DNA of 64,000 nt. Source: Aplectana chamaeleonis (lineage: Eukaryota; Nematoda; Chromadorea; Rhabditida; Cosmocercidae). The first letter of the stretch is position 1. Each line of letters starts with the position of its first letter. The stretch covers positions 1 through 64,000 of the forward strand of contig JAPDOI010001545.1 in the NCBI GenBank assembly GCA_029168955.1, written 5' to 3'. The notes beneath the pieces are model-generated. The model was not told the DNA's origin, did not search any database, and saw only the letters and a list, made by a program, of their open reading frames with translations. The translations under genes were made by a program, and so were the position numbers. Positions 54,731 to 64,000 of this stretch are shown here, one piece after another.

Positions 54731-57700
54731 ATGCTGTCTGAAGAAGATTCTCTTCCAATTTCGGTCGCAAACCCGCATGCTATCCCCATTCAGAGGAATT
54801 CACGTAGCGAGGAAGTGAAGGCAAGTTTGTCTTGAGCTCACCCATCATGCCTTATTCGATGATGCAGTCTTGTGTGATTTCAGCCAGTTTCGCTCCTCGA
54901 TGACGAAGGCGATGAGATCAATCTTGCAACAGAGTCACGCTCAAAGCTACGGCTCGACACATCGTTGGATGGTCCAGAAACTTCATGGTGAGCGTGGTTC
55001 GCTTTGAATATCCGCTTGTCTTTTCCTCTACGGGGTCGTTCTCATGATTTACGGTCTATTTCTTCGATGTTTTCGATACACGGAAAAGATCAACTTCTGC
55101 TATAAATGTTGAACAAGTTATTTCTATATTATCCTGGGAAAAATGTTGCCTAACCCTTGAATTTGGTGTGATTAGCGCACTTGTGATCCGAAGGTGATTC
55201 CTCGGGTAATGAATCGTTTCGGATAATGCTCTTTTTAAAATTTCCGGATTATGGATCGTTTCGGATAACGCCATTTTTTGTTGAATCGGATACGGATATC
55301 CGGTCGAATAAATCCAGTTAATTCTTCGAAAAAAGCGTTTGCAGAACAGTAAAAAGTGAAAGAGGATAACAAAGGCACAGTACAACCTCGAAATCGTCTC
55401 CCGATTCTCTTGCTTGTCCTAAAGGCAGCATACACGCTCTAAAAAGTTGTTGCGATAACGACGTTACTGGTGTCGTATGCTTCAAATAGAATGCTAACGT
55501 CGTTGGAAACGTCAAATACGAGTCAAAACTACTATATTTGAGTAATATCGAATCAGAAAATTTCGCAGTCCCCGTCCGATCGCTTCACAGTCTCCACCGT
55601 CAATGCACGTTCTTCCAGATTGATTGTTCGAATATGGTCATTTTGCTTAGTTTTAGAATCTGTCAGCGACGTAGGCGTTCTAGTATAGGCCGTAAAACTA
55701 TAAGGTTCGCTATCACAAGCATGTCACCACTAACTCCGCTATTTCAACCGAGCGGGCATGCTGCGGTGTACTGTGCTCCTCTGGGCCAAATACCGGTCCG
55801 CAATTTGCGTCTCGACACGCTTTGCGGCCGCGCGCATCCGAGTCGGAAGAGCTGCCAGCCCCGCAGCCACCGATCTGTTGACTCTAGGTGGGTTTTAGAA
55901 ATTGGAAAGTAAACAAAGTTGGAGAAAACTGTAAAAAAAAGTCACATCGAGTCGGCTTTGGCGCTGGAAACTCAACTGACTCCAGCGCGTGCGGCCGCAA
56001 AGCGTGTCGAGACCCAATTGCGGACGATTTTGGCCCAGAATAAGCGCAGTAACTCCTCCAGTTTCACTTTATTAACCCGCTAATTCTTTACTTGCATCCA
56101 GTCTTCGTCGATTTGTTGTTAGTTTCCCTTACTATCAGCCCTAAACCTTCGAGTTGTCTCATGAAATCGATAAAAGGCACAGTCCAACCTCAGAATCGTT
56201 TTACTGTTTTTCGGCCTATCTTTACAACGGTCCCGCGCTGATTCCAGTGATGTCTTTGGAATCGTACAAGACCCCCGTAAGAACGAAGTTATGACCCCTC
56301 AAAAATTGTGCTAGGGAAGCATGGTGGACGAGTTGTCCGAGGCTCGTAACTTCCATCATTTGCAGCCGATGTATGCGAGTCGACCTGAATAAAGAGAGAG
56401 GTTCGGAATGAAGGGAAAAACGGGGCTATTGACAGGAAATCATTGTTCATCTCGCCACTGTTGAGCTGGAAAGATCGTAAAAGGGGCGTGACAAAGTGGC
56501 GTCCGGATGTGGGCTCCCACAAAATGGCTTCCTCCTATATCTCGCTTATTCGGAGGAATCAAGAGCTCGCACTTGGCAGGTGTTATATGGAGTGGATCTA
56601 CTTCACAATTATGTGGAAGCCTCAGATTTCGCTCCGGAGCTTCGACTGTGCCTTTAGGAAACTACACAACCGCGCTTTACCGTGGTTATCCAGCAGATCA
56701 CTTCGTTGTGCAACGTTTCCTTTTGCCCTCTTAAGGCCGCTATACACTAGACTGCCCCTCCTGTCATCTGAGAGCCTCCTGTAATCTTATGGTCCTGTGC
56801 TTTTTTGAAAACGCATTTGGAAGTTTTTGAACGTTTTTTTCAGTTTACGTGGACCTCCATCGCCACCAGCTGTAGAACCGATGAACAGCAATTTCACATT
56901 GGACTTGCGCATCTTAGACTTTGAGAAGAAAGGCGACGGAATGAATGCTTATATTGTCTACAAGCTCATCACAAAGGTTTGCGAAGTTCACTTCTTCATG
57001 TTTAGGCTGGCCTTCTAGGTCTGAAAAGTATACCAATTTTCATTTGCAAATTGTGATCTGTAATCCGAAATGTCAAATTTCTGCATTTATTGTATTGTCA
57101 CTGTATTGCAGTCCGAAGGTGTGCCGGGAATAGCGGATAGAACATACGAGGTGTGGAGGCGTTTTTCGGATTTTCTCGGTCTCCATGATAAACTGTTCGA
57201 GAAATACATTTGTAAAGGAGTTATTGTCCCGTGTGCTCCGGAGAAGAGCATCGCTGCAATGACGAAAACCAAGGTAAGTTGTTCGATATCATAGTTGCGC
57301 TTTTATAAAGTCTGGAGCATCCCGAAAATGCTCCTGATTATGGTCATCACATGCAGCGTGCGGTGCTTTTTTTGTATTAGCCATCCTGATCGTCAGATAT
57401 ACTCCACGTGCCCCACCGCTCCGCTGCTGGTGATATTTGAAATCGAGGGCTCTCTAGAGATACCGAATTTTCTTATTCACTCGTGTTTGACCAGCCTATG
57501 AGTGTGATCCTCTAGGCGACGTCAGATCCGGCGAACTCGCGTGACGTTGCTGTAAGACGAGCTAGACAATTGGAGCGATTCATGAGACGTGTGGTGCAGC
57601 ATCCGAGACTTCGAGTGGACTGTGATGTTCGCGATTTTCTCACCATGGAGGTTTGATTATCTATTTTTACTCACTCCACCGTATTGAATTGGTCTAATCG

Positions 57701-60700
57701 AAAACTGTTCAGGCAGAACTACCACGTGCTAGTCAGACATCCACGTTATCTGGTGCCGGTGTAAAGCGCATGATCAAGAGTGTTGGTGAGGTATGTAGTT
57801 TGAGCGCTTTTAGGGTTTCTCAGATTGATTATCATAGAGAGGGCCGCAGCTTTGGGCGCCGAGAAAGAAGGTGGGCCGCAGTCTTCGTTGTCGACCAAGC
57901 AAAAATAGTCGGTATTCTGTGGTACAAAAATGGTAGAAGAAGCAGATATACAATAAACTAGATGAAAAACACACTAAAATAGTCTTAAATTAGAAAACAA
58001 TTATAATTCGTTCTCAAAATCATTTTATTTTGCGAGACTTTTTACTGATCTGATTATCACACTCAGGACCCACTTACTAAGAAAAATGAGAACAAGTTGT
58101 ATGTGATGTGAATGTAAGTTACTTGAATGTCTCAAGTAACTTACATTTATATTACATGTAACATGCATTTATATCACATGTAACTTGAATTTCTATTACA
58201 TGTAAGTTACATTTATGTTATATGTAACTTACACTTGTATATTCACCGTGGGTGGCCATTTCGCAACGCGTGCGCGACGCAGACAACGCGTCCGCACGCG
58301 ACCACGCAAAGCGGAAAACGCTCTGCGTGTCGTTTCCTGCAGTTACGGGGTTCAGTACTTTAAACTTGGGTAATTGAACCTACAACAACACCTGTTTTAA
58401 GGCTGGCCTCAGGAATGCGTCGCATACTCCCCTAGGAGATGTTTTCTTGGCCGATTTAAGTTACTTGCGAGTTATCTTGGCCAACTAAGTCACATGCAAC
58501 ATATCTTAAGCGATCTACCGTCGACATGTTACATGTAGCTTGAATGGCCTGAGATAGGTTGCAAGTAACTTACATAGGTTTAGATATGTTGGAGCTAACT
58601 TGTTTCCGGCCTTTAATGTTACAAGTAACTTGTTTTCATTTTTCTGAGTATCAGTTTTTTTCTCCACGGTCAGAATTGTTTCTGCTAATTTCGGTTTTCA
58701 GGCATCAGGTTAGGGATAGTCTTCTCATAATTGATGAAAAAGCAGAATTCAGTGCATTCACAAAATCACAAATATCAGTTTTTCAGGAAACAAGTCGACT
58801 AATAGTAGAAGTCGACTGTTTCTTCGAATAATTGATGATTATGATTCAGTGAATGCAAATGATTCTACTCTAACCTAACTTATGAGAAATTCCCCCCTGC
58901 TTGTTGTCTGAAAAAGAGAGAAAGCTCGAACCGTTTCAACACTGAGGAGAAAAATTCATTTATGGGATGATTCGAAATTATTCGATGCTCAAGTATAGTA
59001 CTTACCCTGCATCTAAGTTGTGCCTTCAAGTAAACCTTTGTCCTGGACCTCGACGGAGCTAAGCGCCTTGATGGCCACATTTTTAAGACATTCTTCAAGA
59101 TTTTTGACTTCGTAAGAGGATTTTTTTTCGACTTTTCTTAGGCCAAAGATTTTGTAGAGAAAAATCATTCCTCTAGTTTCTACCTTAGTTTTTCTTGTAT
59201 TTGCTACCAGTTAATAACATTGCACTCCTTATAATGCGGACGTTACATAGTTTTTTGCGACCCCACCTCAAACTTGAAGTTTCTTTTAGAACTATTTCTT
59301 GTCTCCACCCCTATCCCTGTCCCGCGGGACAGTAAACGCTTGACCCTGTTTTGTGAATTGGCTCAACGGGGGTGGGTGGGGGTCATAAAAATTGTTGACT
59401 ATAGACGGAAGAGTTGTAAATCTGGGTAGAGAATTATAAACAATTAGGCTTGAACCTCTAATGAGTGGTGTTTCCTATGTTTGTGATAATTACGGACAAT
59501 TCTCGAAAATCTCGGGTCACTGAGAAGAGGTGGGTCGTAGCTCTATCGAGATTGCGCACAACGCCCCGCCGGGCCCTTTACAGACATGACAGACATCATA
59601 CGCGCTTGTGAACTTCTCTGATATAACGAATATAGTAGACCTTTACGACTCTAAAACGCTAACGCCGTTGAAGGTATCAAAAACGAGCCAGGATTAACGA
59701 GATTAAGCCATCCTGGATTGCCAGCCCGTGCATTCTCTACCTACGAATAACAGAATGAGCAGAATTAATAAAAACAACCGATGTTCAATATTTGTGTGGC
59801 TATAATGGGAGTCGATGAAAGTAATAGTCTTATTACTTTTTGTATAAGATTTCCACTCATCGGCCGATTCCTCTATCTCTGAAACTCATCTGACCAATAG
59901 GAGGCCTCCTGCGGCCCCTGCATGGCCAAGCGGGCGTTGCATATTTTTTCGAAGTTGGAGTGCCCCCCCCATCAACGATTTTCATTCCAAAACACAAAAT
60001 TCTTGCGACTCCCCCCCCCCCCGAGCAGGGTCAAGCTATGTTGGAAATTTCCCAAAGTGGGGGGTCGCCGTTGTGTAAAAGGCCGTCGTTTTCCAAATGT
60101 CCTTTTCAATCTTGGTTTTCGCTTTAAGAAGGCGGCAGTCGAGCTTAGGATGCGGTGAAAAGTGAGTTGAAAATTAACGGAAAAAATTAGAAAAAATCCA
60201 GCTAATGTACTTTTCGATAACCATTCTTCTTCTTCTTATCAGCCAGCTCCACATATCACGAGCAGACAGATGAAGTAGGTCTGGCAGAGCATGAAAATGT
60301 AGTGAATCATGACCAGCATTTCGACAGTCGAACATTTATCCGGGACCGATTCGTCGATCCTATGTACGTAGGCTTTGAGGTACGAAGAATGAACGCAAAC
60401 CCGCCAGGTGACGTGTAAGCTCAGAGATGGCCCATCTTTGACGATCATTGTAGAAATGGCAGCATGTAGCGGTCTGCGAATATTACGGGGATGGAGATCT
60501 TATGACAAGAGGGGTAGTTGGGATGTGTGGCATTCTTGACTATGCCAATGTGACAGGAAGTAGGGCACATTCTTGGTGAAGATGGGATATAGGTGTTGAT
60601 TCTGGGCAGCCAGTGTTGACACTAAGTGCAGTGTTTTGTAGCTCGGATGCGCGTGTAGATACAGTAGATACATCTTATGCTCCTTTGCAGGACCGGCCTT

Positions 60701-63700
60701 TTTTTCACCACTTTTTCCAACGGGTGATTTTTTCTATTTCTTTCTCTATATGGGCAGCTTTGCTTTTTCCTACTTTATTACTGGGTCTATTTTACCGAAC
60801 CGCTGAGTTACGGCCCGTAAGAGTAATGTGCCCCCAAAAACCCTTTTTCGTGATTTGGACAGTTGCAATTTTGTCGAGCATTCAAGTCTTTAGCAAAGTT
60901 GGCAGGCCTACTTTGAATTCAGCGGGGCCGTTGTTAGGGAGGGGGTCGCAAAGCTTCGCCATAGAATGGAGAGGGGTCGCAACAAGGAATGCACCTCGTT
61001 CAACGGGTTGCTTGACCCTGCCGCCGAGGCGCGACTTCTGGACAGTTTAAATTTGATTAATTAAACAGTCGGACGCCGAAAATTGGTTCGGTAGTCGCGC
61101 TCAAGCGTCTGAAACCTGAGGAATGCTACGATATTTCCCCTCGATGAAAAAATATCGAGAATTTTCGGGAAATCTTCACCAAATCTTCATATTTGGACAG
61201 AATTTTTTTGCGACCCCCCTAACCTTCATTTTCGGTCCAAATGTTTTGCAGCGCACCTACCCCCCGTTGTGAAATTCCGCAACCTGCTTGCCCCTGGGCC
61301 CATGAGAGGATGTCTCTTCGTCTCGCTAGACTCTCACGTAGTAATGGTTGTACTTGTGATAATCGGTTGTTTTCTCTAGCTGCTTTTTTACTGCGTTTTT
61401 CGTACAGGTAAGAATTCAAAGATTGGTGACTCGGGATTTTCGAAGTAGGGTTATGTTTGCTCGCTTTCCACACTTTCAAAAACGGCGTTCTGATAGAAGG
61501 CGTAAGGTGTCTTTCCCTGTTGTCATTTTTAGCATTTTTACAAGTATTTATGCCGCCTCTGACCAATTCTCTGATTGAGGAAAATGCTCAACGTTAGAAA
61601 TAGCACAGAAAATAGTGAAATGGGTTTTGACAAAGTTATGACGCTGCAGTAACATTGTTTTCTTCCAGGTGTTCTCCAAAATGGCTTTCCACATGGAAGA
61701 AGGTGATCGCTGGTTTGAACAAACGCAGTCGCATGTGGGTGAGTTGGACGATTCGTTGAGAAGACTTTTGCATCTGGCGGAATCCCTCACGTCTACTCGC
61801 AAGGAGCTGTCAGGTGCACAAGAAAGCATGAGCAAGGTGTAGTTCTAAAGAAGGCCCCACAACGTCTTAAGCGAAAAACACAGTTGTAATTTAGGGTCTG
61901 TCGATGCTGGCCTCGTGTGAGGAATCCACAGCATTGGCGCGGGCACTTTCACATCTCACAGAGACGGAGGAGAATGCGGCTGCACTGTGGTCGAAGCAGG
62001 CCGAGATGGACGCTGTCAGGTAGTCTTAGGGATAACTGAATGTTTTTTCCATTTGTTTCTCAAATCGTTGCGATTTAGATTCACAGAATGTCTAAGTGAA
62101 TACGTCGGGCTGGTAGGCTCATTAAAGGAGCTGTTTGCTGAACGTGTACGAGTGTGGCAAACTTGGCAGACTGCACAACAAAGTCTGGCCAGGAAACGGG
62201 AGCAGAAAGCACGGTATTGTTTTTCTTCATATCTAAATGTGGCAAAATCTCGGAAAACTTGGTATCTTGTGGAGATGAAACGGTGACATTGAAATTGGTT
62301 GTTGAAAGACTTACGACTGGATCATTTCATGATGTCCCGTTTTCGGCATTGGTTCTGAGAACCTGTCACAGCCTCACTTGTACGAGAGTTCTGGCCGAGA
62401 TTCGGCCGAAGAATAGCCCACCAGGATCCGCAGCGGTTCCTGGTGGGCTATTTCTCTGCTTTTCACAAAATAACTAAGAAATAGCCGGGTAATGATGAGA
62501 AGTAACTAAAAATTCCCGAGACGCGACGCGGTCGTCCCCGTCTCGCCGAGCCGCCAGCGGTTGGGCAGGGCGTCCATGGACTGATTTGGCTCCGAATGCC
62601 TAAAACTTGGGTGACTGAACCGATCGCGGTGTTGATATCTGAATCATGCATCAGGAATGCGTTGTACACTTCCTTGAAGAGCATTATTTCTCGGCAGTTT
62701 CTAGGCCCTTTGGCGGCAACCAGCTATTTCCCCGTCATTCCTCGGCTATTGAAACTCTTCGAGTCAGGCCCCCGTCACAGTCGGCCGTAGCCAGCCTTTT
62801 CGATAAGCATATCATGCCGAGCGAATGTAAACAATCCACTCGTTGTGGCCGGACTGAGCACGCCTGTGCCGCCGTGATCGATTCGCATGCAATGCATCGC
62901 TCACTCAGGTTGAAATATCTTCCGATGTGGCCGGGCTAAGTCCGCCTGGTCCGTCATGATTCAGCTACGGCCGTCCCGGTCGATACGTTGGCACTGCATT
63001 GCTGACTGAGGTGGTCAACTCTCCGTTGTGGCTTGACTGAGCCGGACCCTGTGCGCTCGAGTACGCTTCCACAATCAATTGGAATGCAGCCGACTTAGTA
63101 GGGGCGGCGCAGGACGACATAGGATTACGAGGAACGAGAGAGGACGGCTCAGTCCGGCGTTCAGCCCAATATGACGGGGCCTCGCCGAAGCCAACATGGT
63201 GTGACGTGGCTGGCGCTGCAGGGGAGTGTAGTTTATATTTGCGGCGTGATGTAAGTTTATACAGATGGGGCGGCGGTATGATGGAGAGATGATTCAATGG
63301 TCTGGTTTATATTGTGGTGCAGCCATGCTGTAGCCTTGACAATGATGGTGCAGTCAGTGTTTCATCTAAAAGACCTGAGCTGGATTAGAATATAGGTTAA
63401 GTTCAGGGATGATTCCCTTTCTTTCATTCGAAAGACTGATAAAATTCCAAATTTAACCGTTCCATACGGTTAATTATCTGGTTTTAGTCCCTATACACAA
63501 AACTTGAGGATTTAGCCCGCCTTTTGCAGTTCGAATTCTTCACGGAGCCGTTTCGCTTGAATGGAATAGCCCTTTTCGAGTTCGGAACATTAGGCTGTTC
63601 TATTCAAGCGAAATCGTCCCTGCAGAATTTGAACTGCAAAAAACAGTTCAAGTCCACCGTTTTTGTGTAATGGGGCTACAACATTATTATCCTGCCGTTA

Positions 63701-64000
63701 GTGAAGATTTCTAAGAAGATATCTGCTGTCCTCGTAGGTGTAGCGGTTGTTTGTGTCTTTAATTCATTCAGACATTCGCTCCGTTCCTGTCAATCCATGT
63801 AATCAGTCGTTCGCAATGCTCTTCCATTACAGACTGGAATTGTCCGGAAAGAACGACAGAGCCACCGCGCTTCGGGACGAAATGGACGAAGCCGTGCGTC
63901 GTATGGATCAATTGGAGGCTGAATTCGGCGACCTCAGTAAGCTGATACGGGAAGAGGTGAGGCGGAACGCCGTTTGGGATCCTTTTTATTTTGCATTAGC
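54731..64000 (+). CDS. snx-1: Sorting nexin, SNX1/SNX2 type (snx-1-like), runs off the right edge
   Basis: Coding exons with matching phases: 54,731-54,820; 54,884-54,987; 56,844-56,976; 57,112-57,273; 57,516-57,650; 57,713-57,790; 61,669-61,836; 61,895-62,019; 62,079-62,213; 63,833-63,956. A possible next exon begins at 64,000 after a 43-base intron. This makes 418 codons; family members run to roughly 470-520. The ATG at 54,731 is the first after an in-frame stop (54,725-54,727). Order: acidic N-terminus (SLLDDEGDEINLATE), PX domain with WRRFSDFLGLHDKL, linker GAGVKRMIKSVGEVFSKMAF, BAR helices. SNX1/2 proteins bind PI3P on endosomes and, with SNX5/6 and the VPS26-VPS29-VPS35 trimer, form retromer tubules for receptor recycling. 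All splice sites are GT-AG except the first (GC-AG). Introns 2 (1.9 kb) and 6 (3.9 kb) are swollen with transposons. No stop or frameshift was seen in any exon. Confidence 0.9.
54821..54883 (+). promoter_or_regulatory. snx-1: Putative GC-AG intron in snx-1
   Basis: The junction gaag|gcaagt..tttcag|cc has a GC donor with otherwise strong consensus. Exons on both sides are phase 0 and compositionally similar (acidic, Ser-rich). Without this splice the frame meets a stop (tcttga) within four codons. Confidence 0.6.
55786..56040. repeat. Palindrome with GCGGCCGC arms in snx-1 intron 2
   Basis: gtccgcaatttgcgtctcga..ttgcggccgcgcg (55,796-55,838) and gcgtgcggccgcaaagcgtg..caattgcggac (about 55,986-56,027) are inverted. 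Outer parts gggccaaata/ttttggccc extend it. The same arm sequence occurs at 32,990-33,045. Confidence 0.65.
56173..56654 (+). mobile_element. TIR element (AAGGCACAGTCC family), copy 2, in snx-1 intron 2
   Basis: TA at 56,171-56,172 and 56,655-56,656. The ends are aaaggcacagtccaacctca and the complement of agcttcgactgtgccttt. It is alike over its full length to the minus-strand copy at 6,372-6,876. Non-coding. Confidence 0.75.
56844..57650 (+). CDS. snx-1: PX domain exons of the sorting nexin
   Basis: Three exons (56,844-56,976; 57,112-57,273; 57,516-57,650) encode the phosphoinositide-binding PX fold: NFTLDLRILDFEKKGDGMN, AYIVYKLITK, then YEVWRRFSDFLGLHDKL, IVPCAPEKSIAAM and RARQLERFMRRVVQHPRL with DFLTME at the end. 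RRFSDF contains the Arg that contacts the 3-phosphate, and the PxxP-type loop is reduced to VPCAPEK. The introns of 135 and 242 bases lack inserted elements. Confidence 0.9.
58077..58648 (-). mobile_element. TA-flanked element with spliced-leader-like core, copy 3, in snx-1 intron 6
   Basis: TA at 58,075-58,076 and 58,649-58,650. The ends are ctaagaaaaatgagaacaag and the complement of ctcagaaaaatgaaaacaag. The palindrome-rich flanks and the core are collinear with the inverse of 28,041-28,701. The SL1-like sequence lies on the minus strand at 58,359-58,380 (19 of 22 positions), again followed by GTAC. It is thus antisense to the host gene. Confidence 0.8.
58651..61668. other. snx-1: Remainder of snx-1 intron 6
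   Basis: No further exon was recognised, and the flanking exons join in frame without one. The segment 59,230-61,300 contains several poly-C/poly-G runs with cgcgggac, gggtcgc and gcttgaccctg in both orientations, suggesting one or two decayed fold-back elements. Boundaries could not be set. Confidence 0.45.
61669..63956 (+). CDS. snx-1: BAR domain exons of the sorting nexin
   Basis: Four exons (61,669-61,836; 61,895-62,019; 62,079-62,213; 63,833-63,956) encode long amphipathic helices: FSKMAFHMEEGDRWFEQTQS, LDDSLRRLLHLAESLTSTRK, ARALSHLTETEENAAALWSK, LKELFAERVRVWQTWQTAQQ and EAVRRMDQLEAEFGDLSKLI. The BAR domain dimerises and bends membranes into tubules. The last helix lies beyond the window. 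Phases are 0, 0, 2, 2 at the exon starts and all join correctly. Confidence 0.9.
62214..63832 (+). other. snx-1: snx-1 intron 9, with a repeat and an SL1-like remnant
   Basis: Between exons 9 and 10. 62,600-62,621 on the minus strand matches SL1 at 18 of 22 positions and lies beside ggaatgcgttgtacacttcc, which parallels ggaatgcgtcgcatactccc next to the core at 58,359. So this is a fourth, strongly eroded member of that family. 62,740-63,200 is the second copy of the repeat at 53,950. A short inverted pair (ttcgaattc..cgtttcgcttgaatgg / ttcaagcgaaatcgt) lies near 63,530-63,620. Confidence 0.55.
62740..63200. repeat. Dispersed repeat with about 95-bp internal periodicity, copy 2
   Basis: Collinear with 53,950-54,340: cgttgtggccggactgagc, gcctgtgccgccg, cactcaggttgaaat, gcgctcgagtacgc, aggggcggcgcaggac and gagaggacggct occur in the same order. 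Internal units repeat the cactgag/ctcaggt and gtggccgg words three to four times. Confidence 0.7.

Noticed and set aside
59230..61300. Single large inverted repeat in snx-1 intron 6
   Set aside because: Poly-C/poly-G blocks and gcttgaccctg words recur in both orientations but the arms could not be aligned continuously by eye.
1..64000. CRISPR arrays, bacterial operons, tRNA or rRNA genes
   Set aside because: No direct-repeat/spacer array, no tRNA cloverleaf that could be supported by eye, no rRNA; introns and SL1 show a nematode nuclear genome. A tRNA scan was not possible here.

Overview
The window looks like about 64 kb of nuclear DNA from a nematode, most likely a strongylid (clade V, hookworm-like). 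Four things point there: an exact copy of the nematode SL1 spliced-leader sequence, short introns with nematode-type GT..TTTCAG ends, a relic of a secreted astacin protease (pro-domain, catalytic, EGF and CUB parts), and mariner, RTE, CR1-like and Penelope-like elements. Gene density is low. Most of the window is transposable elements, many nested in one another, and their remains.

Left part (1-15 kb). Unassigned DNA with a few unidentified open frames (about 2.2-3.2 kb), then a decayed astacin metalloprotease (3,991-6,160) whose first zinc-binding His codon reads Arg. After it come a terminal-inverted-repeat (TIR) element, a Pro/Gly-rich frame, an element carrying a spliced-leader-like sequence (ends 9,684), a direct duplication of about 1.1 kb (11.3-13.4 kb) and one copy of a TTAA-flanked element (13.4 kb).

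Centre-left (15-31.7 kb). A mariner (15.2-16.4 kb), a LINE ORF1 relic, and on the minus strand (19.65-20.77 kb) broken reading frames that resemble a mononegavirus nucleoprotein of the borna/nyamivirus type, a probable endogenous viral element. A TTAA element at 23.1-26.4 kb was split by an RTE retrotransposon with an 11-bp target duplication and by a 165-bp TIR element. Then a Penelope-like RT/GIY-YIG relic, a 661-bp TA-flanked element with an SL-RNA-like core, a MULE transposase relic and a hAT-type element with a perfect 8-bp target duplication.

Centre-right (32-54 kb). A mariner derivative with two 3' ends, a second full-length mariner, many small palindromic elements, and a 6.5-kb hAT-type element (42,761-49,258) with a perfect 8-bp target duplication. 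Nearly all of a CR1-like LINE sits inside it on the minus strand, and the LINE's 5' end is an exact 22-nt SL1, as if a trans-spliced transcript had been reverse transcribed. A Mutator-type element with a 9-bp target duplication lies within another palindromic element at 51.8-52.9 kb, followed by a 612-bp fold-back.

Right part (54.7-64 kb). The one clearly intact host gene is a sorting nexin of the SNX1/SNX2 type (snx-1-like). Ten coding exons keep a continuous reading frame and encode an N-terminal segment, a PX domain and most of a BAR domain; the gene runs off the right edge. Its large introns hold two TIR elements and other repeats, and its first intron appears to use a GC donor. Family names rest on motif recognition by eye; no database search was run.
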